From Xanthobacteraceae bacterium (GTDB taxonomy: Bacteria; Pseudomonadota; Alphaproteobacteria; Rhizobiales; Xanthobacteraceae), in contig JASHRY010000301.1 in NCBI GenBank assembly GCA_030037105.1, positions 1 through 14,409 on the forward strand: a DNA stretch of 14,409 nucleotides, written 5' to 3'. The notes below the pieces were generated by a model, which saw only the letters and a program-made list of their open reading frames with translations, was not told the DNA's origin and searched no databases. Positions 1-7,119 of this stretch are shown here, in pieces. The stretch's first letter is position 1; each line of letters starts with the position of its first letter. The position numbers and the translations under genes were made by a program.

Positions 1-861
1 CTGCCGATCACGCCCGATCAGATCGCGACACAGGCGGTCGACGCCGCCAAGGCCGGCGCCGCGATCCTGCATCTGCACGCGCGCGACCCGAAGGATGGGC
101 GGCCCTCGCCCGACCCGAACGTCTTCATGCAATTCCTGCCGCGCATCAAGCAGAGCTGCGACGCGGTGATCAACATCACCACCGGCGGCGCCGTGACCAT
201 GACGGTCGACCAGCGCATCGCGGCGGCGCAGCGGCTCTCGCCGGAAATGTGCTCGCTCAACATGGGATCGATGAACTTCGCGCTCTATCCCATGGCGCGG
301 CGCTACAAGAGCTGGAAATACGACTGGGAGGAGGCTTACCTGCTCAATTCCGACGCCTACATCTTCCCCAACACGTTTCGCGACATCGAAAAGATCTATA
401 AGACGCTGGGCGAGGGTCACGGCGTCAAATTCGAGCACGAGTGCTACGACACCGGTCACCTCTACAATCTCGCCCATTGCATCGACCGCGGCCTGTTCAA
501 GCCGCCGGTCTTTTTGCAACTGATCTTCGGCATTCTCGGCGGCATCGGCGCCGATCTCGACAATCTCCTGTTCATGAAGCGCACGGCCGACCGGCTGTTT
601 GGCAATCAATATCTGTGGTCGGTGCTGGCCGGCGGCCGCCACCAGATGAATTTTTGCACCAATGCCGCGATGATAGGCGGCAATGTGCGCGTCGGCCTCG
701 AGGATTCGCTCTATATCGGGCCGGGCAAGCTCGCCAAGAGCAATGCCGAGCAGGTCGCGAAGATCCGCCGCATCGTCGAGGATCTCGGCTATGAGATCGC
801 CACGCCCGCCGAGGCGCGCGCCCTGCTCGGCCTCAAGGGCGCCGATCGCGTCAAGTTCTGA
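1..861 (+). CDS. Beta-keto acid cleavage enzyme (BKACE/DUF849), 5' partial
   Basis: This reading frame is open from base 1 and ends at TGA 859-861, giving 286 residues; I judge that about 25 N-terminal residues lie outside the window. BKACE enzymes (the Kce family) are zinc-dependent TIM barrels that condense a beta-keto acid with acetyl-CoA and release acetoacetate plus a new CoA ester; they act in the cytoplasm. The sequence shows the zinc-binding HLHARD motif (His at codons 24 and 26), the TTGGA strand, and near the C-terminus GGNVRVGLED with the conserved Glu at codon 234, followed by a SNAEQV helix and an ATPAEAR end. Family assignment is firm. The substrate is not readable, because BKACE paralogues differ widely in specificity. 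The next gene begins 37 bp downstream on the same strand and may be cotranscribed. GC is high (44 of 60 bases in 1-60). Confidence 0.93.
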   Translation: MPITPDQIATQAVDAAKAGAAILHLHARDPKDGRPSPDPNVFMQFLPRIKQSCDAVINITTGGAVTMTVDQRIAAAQRLSPEMCSLNMGSMNFALYPMARRYKSWKYDWEEAYLLNSDAYIFPNTFRDIEKIYKTLGEGHGVKFEHECYDTGHLYNLAHCIDRGLFKPPVFLQLIFGILGGIGADLDNLLFMKRTADRLFGNQYLWSVLAGGRHQMNFCTNAAMIGGNVRVGLEDSLYIGPGKLAKSNAEQVAKIRRIVEDLGYEIATPAEARALLGLKGADRVKF

Positions 862-898
862 GCGGGTCGATTGAAATGAGCGTGGCGACGCATTGCAC

Positions 899-1426
899 AT
901 GATCTACGAGCTCGACGGACAGAAGCCATATTTACCGGAGGAAGGCCATTATTGGATCGCGCCGACTGCGGCGGTGATTGGCAAAGTGCGTATAAAAACC
1001 GATTGCAGCATTTGGTTCGGCGCGGTGTTGCGCGGCGATGACGCGTGGATTGAGCTCGGCGAACGCTCGCAGGTTCAAGATAATGCAACGCTGCATACCG
1101 ATTTCAACTTGCCGCTTACGATCGGAGCCGACTGCATCATCGGTCACAATGCTATCCTGCACGGTTGCACGATTGGCGCTAACTCACTGATCGGAATGGG
1201 CGCCATCGTGCTCAACGGCGCGCGTATCGGCGCAAATAGCCTTATAGCTGCCGGCGCGCTCGTCGCCGAAGGCAAATCTTTTCCCGAACAATCGCTGATT
1301 ATGGGCGCCCCTGCGCGTACCATCCGTACGCTCGATGAAGCTGCGGTGAAGGCAATCACCGCCGGTGCTCACAATTATGTCCGAAACTTCAAAAAATTCG
1401 CCAAAGGGCTGAAGCCGATCGGATGA
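899..1426 (+). CDS. Gamma-class carbonic anhydrase family protein
   Basis: A 175-residue left-handed beta-helix protein made of hexapeptide repeats such as IGANSL and IGMGAI. The three zinc-ligand histidines of gamma carbonic anhydrases are present: His66 (LHTD), His83 (GHNA) and His88 (LHGC). So are the RGD turn at 45-47 and the VQDN segment at 59-62. The family includes the Cam and CaiE/PaaY/YrdA types, and many members have weak or unproven CO2 hydratase activity, so the reaction is inferred from ligands only. The C-terminal helix (about 145-170) is typical. I choose ATG 899, because the following MIYELDGQKPY matches the usual family start; TTG at 893 is an in-frame alternative. No strong Shine-Dalgarno is visible. 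An 8-codon ORF (876-902) ends in TGA overlapping this ATG, which could couple translation. The gene is less GC-rich than the upstream gene (33 of 60 in 1141-1200). Confidence 0.9.
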   Translation: MIYELDGQKPYLPEEGHYWIAPTAAVIGKVRIKTDCSIWFGAVLRGDDAWIELGERSQVQDNATLHTDFNLPLTIGADCIIGHNAILHGCTIGANSLIGMGAIVLNGARIGANSLIAAGALVAEGKSFPEQSLIMGAPARTIRTLDEAAVKAITAGAHNYVRNFKKFAKGLKPIG

Positions 1427-1716
1427 TCTGTTGATCCGGCAACCGTCATTGACGCCGTGCCCTGGCCGGCCGATTTCGTTTTGAACGCAACGAACGGAAG
1501 CTTGGCGTGATCTCGGAGTGCACTCGCTGTACCACGGGCGGCGATCTCGTGGTCGATCCGGACCCCGCAGCAGTCGCGAACCGTTGTTGGACCGCGAACA
1601 GGGAAAATGAAATTGCCGAGTTCCGGCTTTCACCCTCGGGGAGGACGCACCGTCCCGCGAGAATGGTGATTGGATAATGCGCGCAGCGGACTATCTCATC
1701 TACCTTCTGCTCAATT
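1427..1716. other. Intergenic region between convergent genes
   Basis: This 290-bp gap lies between the 3' ends of the carbonic anhydrase gene (+) and the molybdenum hydroxylase gene (-). One + frame stays open from about 1450 to a TAA at about 1675, but it has no good start or ribosome site and I recognise no family in its translation. I see no strong terminator with a T-run, only a short stem (GGACG-cac-CGTCC) near 1643-1656. No RNA gene or repeat was recognised. Confidence 0.5.
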
Positions 1717-4110
1717 CTATTCGGCCGCCGCTTTCGCACCGCAGGCTGCTTGGATCGCTCGCCACACCCGATTCGGGGTGGCCGGCATGTCGAGCGTCGT
1801 AACGCCCAGCGCAGCGAGCGCATCTAGCACTGCATTGATGACAGCCGGCGGAGAGCCGATGGCGCCGGCCTCGCCGCAGCCTTTCGCGCCCAGCGGATTA
1901 TGAGTGCACGGTGAGTTGGTGAAGTCGGTCTGGTAGTTCGTTAGCTGGTCGGCGCGCGGCATGACGTAATCCATATAGCTGCCCGTTACCAGTTGGCCGT
2001 CTGTGTTATAGATGCAATGCTCGACTAGCGCCTGACCAATGCCTTGTGTCACACCGCCGTGGACCTGCCCTTCGACGATCAACGGATTAATGATGTTACC
2101 GAAGTCATCGACTCCCGTGAATCGCACGATCTCGACTATTCCCGTCTCCGGATCGACTTCAACCTCGGCGATGTAGGTGCCCGAGGGAAAAGTGAAGTTG
2201 GTCGGATCGTAAAAGGCATTTTCGTCGAAGCCGGGCTCGAGTTTGTCATGCGGGTATTTAAGCGGCACATAGGCGGTGAAAGCCACGTCGCCAATTGGCG
2301 TCGCCTTATCGGTGCCGGCCACCTTAAACTGGCCGTTCTCGAACACGACGTCTTCGTCCGACGCCTCCATCATGTGGGCCGCAATCTTTTTGCCTTTGGC
2401 AATCAATTTGTCGATCGCTTTGACTATGGCTGAGCCGCCGACGGCGAGTGAACGCGAACCGTGAGTGCCTAGGCCGAACGGTATGCGGGCGGTATCGCCA
2501 TATACGACCTCGACCTTCTCGATAGGCAGTCCGAGTTTGTCCGACACGATCTGGGCGAAGGCCGTCTCATGTCCCTGGCCGTGCGAGTGGCAGCCGGTGA
2601 AGACGGTCGCGGTGCCGGTCGGGTCGAAGCGTACTTCTGCTGCCTCGTAGAGACCGATGCGCCCGCCAAGCGCCCCTGCCGCCGCGCTGGGCGCCATGCC
2701 GCAGGCCTCGATATAGCATGAAAAGCCGATGCCTCTGAGTTTGCCGCGTTTGGCACTATCCGCCTTGCGAGCGACAAAATCTTTGACTTCACCGAGATCT
2801 AGGGCGCGATCAAGATGCGCCTGGAAGTTCCCAGTATCGTAGGTCACGCCCATCGGCGAGTCATAAGGAAACTTGTCGGCAGGGATCAAATTGCGCCGGC
2901 GCAACTCTACGGGATCGATCCCCAACTCGCGGGCAGCTTGTTCGACGATCCGCTCGAGCACGTAGGTTGCTTCAGGGCGGCCGGCGCCGCGATAAGCATC
3001 GACAGGCGTGGTGTTGGTGAACACCGCCTTGCCCTCGACGTAGATTGCTGGCGTCGTGTACTGCCCGGCCATGAGCGTGCCGAAGAGCAATGTTTGCACC
3101 GGTCCGGCGAAGAGGGACAGATAGGCACCCACGTTGCTCAACGTACTAACCTTGAGCGCCAGAAACTTGCCATCCCTGTCGAGCCCGAGAACGGCCTCGG
3201 TGACATGGTCGCGGCATTGCCTGTCTGTGGTAAAGGATTCGGTCCGCTCGGCCGTCCACTTCACCGGCCGTCCCACTTTTTTCGCCGCCCAGGTGACTAC
3301 GGCCTCCTCGGCATAGTGGAAAATCTTCGAGCCGAAGCCGCCGCCGACATCGGGGGCGACCACCCGCACCTTGTGCTCCGGCAAATGCAGCACGAAGGTG
3401 CACATCAAAAAACGGATGAAGTGCGGGTTCTGAGAGCTGGTATAGAGTGTGTAGGAACCATTGGCCGCATCGTACTCGGCCAGCGCCGAGCGCGGCTCGA
3501 TCGCATTCGCCACCAGCCGCTGATTGACGATCGACAGCCGGGTAATGTGCGCGGCTTTGGCAATCCCTGCCTCCGCTGCAGCCTTGTCGCCCAGTTCCCA
3601 GTCGTTGCAGAGATTGCCCGGAGCCTCAGGGTGAAGTTGGGGCGCATCCTTCCTGAGTGCCGCCATTGGGCTGGTTACGGCAGGAAGCATCTGATAGCTG
3701 ACCCTAAGAGCCTCCGCGGCGTCCTTGGCGGCCTCCTTGGTCTCGGCCAGCACCACGGCGAACGCATCCCCGACGTGACGTACCGTATCGATCGCCAGCG
3801 GTGGATATGACGGCTCCTTCATCGGCACGCCGTTTTTGCCGACTACTCCCCAAACGCAGGGCAGGCTGCCAACATTGTCGGCAGCAAGATCGGCACCGGT
3901 AAACACGGCCACCACGCCGGACATTTTGAGTGCCGGCTGAATGTCTATATGAGTAATCTTGGCGTGTGCGTGGGGCGAACGCACAAACTGGGCGTACAGT
4001 TGACCCGGGCGCACGATGTCGTCGGTGTATTGGCCGCGCCCGACGAGGAAACGTCCATCTTCCAGACGCGTGAGGTGAGCGCCGATTCCCGTGGTCATGG
4101 TCGCGTCCAT
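1717..4110 (-). CDS. Orphan molybdopterin-binding hydroxylase large subunit, form II CoxL-like
   Basis: 797 residues, full length for the catalytic subunit of the xanthine dehydrogenase/aerobic CO dehydrogenase family. Such subunits carry molybdopterin cytosine dinucleotide and hydroxylate aldehydes, purines, heterocycles or other small carbon compounds. The N-terminal a/b hammerhead domain runs from [19 protein letters not shown] to about residue 145. The cofactor-binding part has GGGFGSK at 256-262, AYRGAGR at 372-378, HGQGHET at 510-516, and the catalytic Glu747 in GCGEAGA. AYRGAGR is the form II loop; genuine form I CO dehydrogenase has AYxCSFR, so this is unlikely to be a true CO dehydrogenase. 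ATG 4110 has a well-placed GAGGGAG 5' of it. The gene follows the aldolase gene on the same strand after 144 bp. The 2Fe-2S and FAD subunits that normally complete the enzyme are absent from the window. The substrate is unknown. Confidence 0.93.
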   Translation of the reverse strand: MDATMTTGIGAHLTRLEDGRFLVGRGQYTDDIVRPGQLYAQFVRSPHAHAKITHIDIQPALKMSGVVAVFTGADLAADNVGSLPCVWGVVGKNGVPMKEPSYPPLAIDTVRHVGDAFAVVLAETKEAAKDAAEALRVSYQMLPAVTSPMAALRKDAPQLHPEAPGNLCNDWELGDKAAAEAGIAKAAHITRLSIVNQRLVANAIEPRSALAEYDAANGSYTLYTSSQNPHFIRFLMCTFVLHLPEHKVRVVAPDVGGGFGSKIFHYAEEAVVTWAAKKVGRPVKWTAERTESFTTDRQCRDHVTEAVLGLDRDGKFLALKVSTLSNVGAYLSLFAGPVQTLLFGTLMAGQYTTPAIYVEGKAVFTNTTPVDAYRGAGRPEATYVLERIVEQAARELGIDPVELRRRNLIPADKFPYDSPMGVTYDTGNFQAHLDRALDLGEVKDFVARKADSAKRGKLRGIGFSCYIEACGMAPSAAAGALGGRIGLYEAAEVRFDPTGTATVFTGCHSHGQGHETAFAQIVSDKLGLPIEKVEVVYGDTARIPFGLGTHGSRSLAVGGSAIVKAIDKLIAKGKKIAAHMMEASDEDVVFENGQFKVAGTDKATPIGDVAFTAYVPLKYPHDKLEPGFDENAFYDPTNFTFPSGTYIAEVEVDPETGIVEIVRFTGVDDFGNIINPLIVEGQVHGGVTQGIGQALVEHCIYNTDGQLVTGSYMDYVMPRADQLTNYQTDFTNSPCTHNPLGAKGCGEAGAIGSPPAVINAVLDALAALGVTTLDMPATPNRVWRAIQAACGAKAAAE

Positions 4111-4254
4111 GGCATTAGCTCCCTCATGTCTGGCGCCGGCTCAAACACCGTTAATAGCCGCGCTGCTGTTTTTCATCACTTCCCTGCATTCGAATTTACT
4201 GAAAGTCGCTTCGGTGTGGCACCGAACAGGGCTGCGACGCGCGTGCCACTTGCA

Positions 4255-5037
4255 CTATTCCAGACAATCCGCATGTTCCCTGAGAATCCGGCGGACGCGA
4301 TATTGAAAGTCTGCGCCCACATTTGATTCGCCCAAGCTCCAATCGTGGGCTTCGCGGCCCAACTGCGGCTCAATCGGTCGAATCTCCCCAGCCGATTTCG
4401 CTAGCAACTGCAGCCTTGCGGCTCTTTCAAATGCGAGAGCCAAGAAGCAGGCCTCCTCGGGGCCGCTGCCGACAACGAGCAAGCCGTGGTGGGCCAGAAG
4501 CAACGCTCGCTTGTTCCCCAGAGTCTCGGAAATGAGCTTCCCCTCTTCGTTGCCGAAGGGCACCCCCGGCCATTCCCGCAAATGTGCGCAATCGTCCCAG
4601 AGCGGCGATGTGTCCATGTGCGAGACGACGAGAGGTGTACCAATCATTGAAAGCGCGGACGTGTGCTGCGCGTGCGTGTGAACAATGCATGCGACGTCGG
4701 GCCTTGCACGATAGGTCCACGAATGGAATCGGTTGGCTGGATTTGGCGTGCCCCGCCCCTCGAGAACGTTCAGGTCTTCGTCGACCAGGAGCAGATTGCT
4801 CGCCGTCACCTCTTCAAAGCCGAGACCGAACCGTTGCGTATAGTACGTGTTCGGAGTTGGACCTCTCGCCGAGATCTGGCCGGCAAGCCCAGATGCGTGG
4901 CCTGCGTCGAATAAGATGCGGCAAGTCAGTGCGATTTTTTGCCTAAGATTCCAGGTGGCGTCACCGGTTTGGGCGCGCGATCTTGCACTGGCATCGGTCA
5001 TCACTGCCGCTTTTGCCAGACCAAACGTGTCGGCCAT
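4255..5037 (-). CDS. Class II aldolase/adducin family protein
   Basis: 260 residues with the class II aldolase/adducin fold, whose bacterial members include fuculose-phosphate and rhamnulose-phosphate aldolases and ribulose-phosphate 4-epimerase. Metal ligands are visible: His120 and His122 in HTHAQHT, and His184 in the LLLAHHGLL motif. The segment NRFHSWTYRARPDVACIVHTHAQHTSAL follows FucA closely, as I recall it. However, the FucA catalytic Glu73 (EWRFH) aligns with Ala101 (ANRFH) here, so ordinary aldol cleavage is doubtful. Adducin-like members also lack this Glu, and some members act as decarboxylases or have no known reaction. The start at ATG 5037 is supported by a strong AGGAGGT 4 bases upstream. 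It is the first gene of a leftward pair with the molybdenum hydroxylase and diverges from the sugar-binding protein gene. A predicted promoter and palindromic operator lie just upstream. Confidence 0.88.
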   Translation of the reverse strand: MADTFGLAKAAVMTDASARSRAQTGDATWNLRQKIALTCRILFDAGHASGLAGQISARGPTPNTYYTQRFGLGFEEVTASNLLLVDEDLNVLEGRGTPNPANRFHSWTYRARPDVACIVHTHAQHTSALSMIGTPLVVSHMDTSPLWDDCAHLREWPGVPFGNEEGKLISETLGNKRALLLAHHGLLVVGSGPEEACFLALAFERAARLQLLAKSAGEIRPIEPQLGREAHDWSLGESNVGADFQYRVRRILREHADCLE

Positions 5038-5084
5038 GCCTACCTCCTCGACTTAGTCGCAACGTTTTTATTCCTGAGAAAATA

Positions 5085-5130
5085 AGTTGCTATACACCCT
5101 AAATAAGCTTATTTTTCGCTCAAGGCAACT
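5085..5130. promoter_or_regulatory. Concentric dyad, candidate operator
   Basis: A perfect 14-bp palindrome AAATAAGCTTATTT occupies 5101-5114. Around it, AGTTGC (5085-5090) and GCAACT (5125-5130) form a second perfect inverted repeat with the same symmetry axis (5107.5). A further GCAAC half-site sits at 5059-5063. Shared axes point to binding by a dimer or tetramer of a regulator such as a LacI-, GntR- or DeoR-type protein, and the dyad covers the predicted leftward promoter. No regulator gene is adjacent, so the protein is not identified. A transcript hairpin or chance symmetry in AT-rich DNA is the alternative. Confidence 0.45.
5100..5128 (-). promoter_or_regulatory. Predicted sigma-70 promoter for the leftward aldolase-hydroxylase genes
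   Basis: Read on the - strand, TTGCCT (5128-5123) and TATTTA (5105-5100) are separated by exactly 17 bases, close to the sigma-70 consensus. The aldolase start codon is about 60 bases further on, after an A/T-rich leader and a strong Shine-Dalgarno. The element lies inside the large dyad at 5085-5130, as expected for a promoter blocked by a bound repressor. This is a prediction from spacing and consensus only. Confidence 0.4.
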
Positions 5131-5167
5131 CGAAAAAACCGAGTCACGCAGCTCGAAAAAACCGAGC
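5128..5167. repeat. Two tandem 17-bp hairpin repeats
   Basis: The 15-mer CTCGAAAAAACCGAG occurs at 5129-5143 and again at 5152-5166, a 23-bp period. Each copy is an inverted repeat with an identical 7-base loop AAAAAAC and a 5-bp stem. The outermost pair is A-T in the first copy and G-C in the second, a compensating change that keeps both stems intact. The repeats adjoin the dyad at 5085-5130. They may be operator sites on one face of the helix or paired RNA hairpins in a leader; the sequence does not decide. Confidence 0.6.
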
Positions 5168-5276
5168 CACCGCGCATATTAAAGGACCAACGACAACGGT
5201 CCCGAAGAGCCGATAATAAGCACCCCGAAAGGTGGACAATAAGGCGGACAGCATCCGTTATAAAGGTCTTACGGCT

Positions 5277-5301
5277 CATGCCGGTACGTTAAACCGGCAT
5301 G
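5277..5301. promoter_or_regulatory. 9-bp inverted repeat in the divergent intergenic region
   Basis: CATGCCGGT (5277-5285) and ACCGGCATG (5293-5301) are perfect inverted repeats around the 7-base spacer ACGTTAA. There is no T-run on either side, so a terminator is unlikely. The position, about 75 bases 5' of the predicted rightward promoter, fits an activator or repressor site for the binding-protein operon. A transcript hairpin is the alternative. Confidence 0.45.
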
Positions 5302-5373
5302 GTTCCAGCGCATTAAAGGCTTCATTTTTCCGGGTGTTGTGAAGTTCCTACAGAGAAATAATCATTCCTGAGC

Positions 5374-5402
5374 TTGCCAGAACATCGAACCTGCGATAAA
5401 CT
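5374..5402 (+). promoter_or_regulatory. Predicted sigma-70 promoter for the sugar-binding protein operon
   Basis: TTGCCA at 5374-5379 and TAAACT at 5397-5402 are separated by 17 bases, a good match to the sigma-70 pattern. The start codon of the binding protein is 57 bases downstream, leaving room for a short leader with GAGAGG as ribosome site. It is the best candidate I see in the 421-bp divergent region for rightward transcription; it is unproven. Confidence 0.4.
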
Positions 5403-5458
5403 AAAATTGGGAATGGTTGGCCGGTCTCAAGAACCAAAATAGCAGAGAGGAAATAATC

Positions 5459-6607
5459 ATGGGTACCTGGAAGCCGATAAAATCCGTACTGCTCGCCTGC
5501 ACGATAGCCTGCGGTTTGGTTGCCGCCGTTCAAGCGCCGTCTACTGCAACGGAACAAAAAGCATTGAAAATTTACGTGAGTACCGGCTTCGACGGTAATA
5601 CTTGGATGGATGCATCCACGAACCTCTTGCGCGCCATCGCGAAGACCAAGAACTATAAGAACCGGGTCACGCTCGAAATCCAATCGGCCCGGGGTGACGC
5701 CCAAACGCAGCAGCAGCAAATCAACGCCATGACTCAAGCCGGGGCAGACGTCATCCTCGCTTGGCCGATCTCGCCGACTGCGCTTAATCGTGCAGTCCGG
5801 GCCGCGTGCCAAAAAGGCGTTACCTTCGTCACTTGGGACGCGGAGGTTACTGAACCTTGCGCACATTATGTCGGCATTGACCAGGAATGGGCCGGCGCCG
5901 GCCCCGCCGAATGGCTTGCGCAAAAGCTCAATGGGCACGGCAACATTATATTTATGGGCGGCATTCCCGGCACCATGGTCGATACCCGGCGCAATGCGGC
6001 TGCTAAGGCTATCTTTGCCGAATATCCTGGCATCAAGATTATCGCCGACACGCCGAGCATGTGGAATCCGGCTACTGCACGCCAGAAGATGGCGCAGATT
6101 ATAGCCGCTCAAGGCTGGGATCGCATTGACGGCGTCTGGACGCAGACCGGATGCGGTGAATTCGTGAAGTTGGAAATCGAGGCTGGTCGCAAGAATCTCA
6201 AACCTTGCGCCGGAAATGGCACGAATGGATTCCGCAATTCCATGCTGCCGGTCAAGGCGGGTAACAACACGGCTGGCGGGCCGGGTGTGTCGATGGGATC
6301 GCCCCCGTGGGCGGCTCCGTACGCATTCAAACTAGCTATCAACATTCATGATGGTCAGAACGTACCTAAAGTCACCCAGATTCCGATGCCTTTGGTCACC
6401 AACGTACCGGTAGCCAACGTGGACACTGAAAAGAACGTTTTTTGCGAAAAGGCCGATCGAGCTGAGCTTATCAAGACGAACTACACCTGTACCGTTGTTC
6501 CTCTCTCAGTCGCTCCTTCAAACTATTTCATCGATGTTTGGAGTCCCAAGGTTCCCGAGCTTGATCTGTATTCGGCCCTCAAGGGCACAGTCCCTGAAGG
6601 ACAATAG
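5459..6607 (+). CDS. Periplasmic sugar-binding protein of an ABC importer (RbsB-like, type 1 fold)
   Basis: 382 residues from ATG 5459, chosen because GAGAGG lies 8 bases upstream and a signal peptide begins at once; an in-frame TTG at 5417 has neither. The signal peptide has a Lys-containing n-region, a hydrophobic core VLLACTIACGLVAAV and a likely cut after VQA (about residue 26). The mature part reads as a periplasmic binding protein of the ribose/rhizopine class: IYVSTGFDGNTWMDA strand-helix start, AMTQAGADVILAWPISP, VTFVTWDAE and IIFMGGIPGTMVD. It would capture a sugar-like ligand and deliver it to the permease encoded downstream. Six cysteines in the mature part (ACQKG, EPCAH, TGCGE, KPCAG, VFCEK, YTCTV) are many for this family and could form disulfides. 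Next on the strand is a broken ATPase gene and then the permease. The ligand is unknown. Confidence 0.9.
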   Translation: MGTWKPIKSVLLACTIACGLVAAVQAPSTATEQKALKIYVSTGFDGNTWMDASTNLLRAIAKTKNYKNRVTLEIQSARGDAQTQQQQINAMTQAGADVILAWPISPTALNRAVRAACQKGVTFVTWDAEVTEPCAHYVGIDQEWAGAGPAEWLAQKLNGHGNIIFMGGIPGTMVDTRRNAAAKAIFAEYPGIKIIADTPSMWNPATARQKMAQIIAAQGWDRIDGVWTQTGCGEFVKLEIEAGRKNLKPCAGNGTNGFRNSMLPVKAGNNTAGGPGVSMGSPPWAAPYAFKLAINIHDGQNVPKVTQIPMPLVTNVPVANVDTEKNVFCEKADRAELIKTNYTCTVVPLSVAPSNYFIDVWSPKVPELDLYSALKGTVPEGQ

Positions 6608-7102
6608 GCGGCTGCGCGCTCAGCCCAACCGGTTATCTCTCGCTGTCGGAAGATCATAGATCGAAAGGACCTTCTTGTAACTCCATCCATGCACACGAAG
6701 ATGTATTCGTGCATGCGGGCGTCCGTTTCCATCTGGAACACCAAATGTAATGTGGAGAGCGCTCAATGTAGTCAAGCCGGCAAAACACGCCCTCTGGAGC
6801 TTGGCGCGGGAATTCGGTGGCGGCGACCGAAAGAAGATTGTTGTCGCAGAGTGATTGATTCAGCCGAGGTCCTCATCCGTCAAATTGATGTTAGCACGAA
6901 AACGAAGACTTACGCCGGATCCGTCCTATTTCGAGCCCGGTGCGTTGGTTTTGTTCTACTCGACGGGAATCCTCGACTTGGTTATCTTGCGATCAAGTCA
7001 TGGTGTTTCACTGTGGGCGCATCGTAGATAAGTTGGTCGGAGAAGTGCCTTCCGAATCATGAATGGGCGACCGGTCAACTCCACGCGAGCGCTTCCGAGT
7101 AG
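6608..7102 (+). pseudogene. Remnant of sugar ABC importer ATPase gene (RbsA/MglA-type)
   Basis: No intact gene fits here, but short pieces in changing frames match the last third of a two-domain sugar-importer ATPase, in order. 6631-6693 reads GYLSLSEDHRSKG then NSIHA (family gYlsEDR.skG). 6750-6851 ends in FGGGDRKKIVVA, a decayed LSGGNQQKVVVA signature. 6851-6916 reads VIDSAEVLI then RQIDVSTKTKTYA, where the Walker B FDEPT between VLI and RG is missing. 6942-6983 reads ALVLFYSTGILDLV. 6988-7062 reads CDQVMVFHCGRIVDKLVGE up to a TGA. 7064-7102 reads WATGQLHASASE then TAG. The N-terminal two-thirds, with the first nucleotide-binding domain, is absent; the upstream break lies between 6608 and 6630. 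At least five indels and in-frame stops rule out function. The matches are from memory of the family and need a translated search. Confidence 0.85.
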
Positions 7103-7119
7103 CGCGTATTGGCATAGTG

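Noticed and set aside
1450..1675. Open + frame between the carbonic anhydrase and hydroxylase genes
   Set aside because: It lacks a good start and Shine-Dalgarno, and its translation resembles no family I know; I could not support a gene or a named remnant.
2815..3810. Long + strand ORF of 331 codons opposite the hydroxylase gene
   Set aside because: It is antisense to a clear full-length molybdenum hydroxylase and has no family features; long antisense frames are common in GC-rich coding DNA.
1717..4110. Annotation as a true aerobic CO dehydrogenase (coxL)
   Set aside because: The active-site loop is AYRGAGR (form II), not AYxCSFR, and the partner subunits are absent.
5179..5319. Three TAAAGG-containing words (5179, 5261 and 5314 areas) as a regulatory array
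   Set aside because: The words are short and irregularly spaced, and are expected in AT-rich DNA.
6689..7027. 112-codon + ORF in the spacer of the ABC operon
   Set aside because: Only its later part (IDVSTKTKTYA) resembles a protein, and that part belongs to the ATPase remnant; the rest is out of frame with it.
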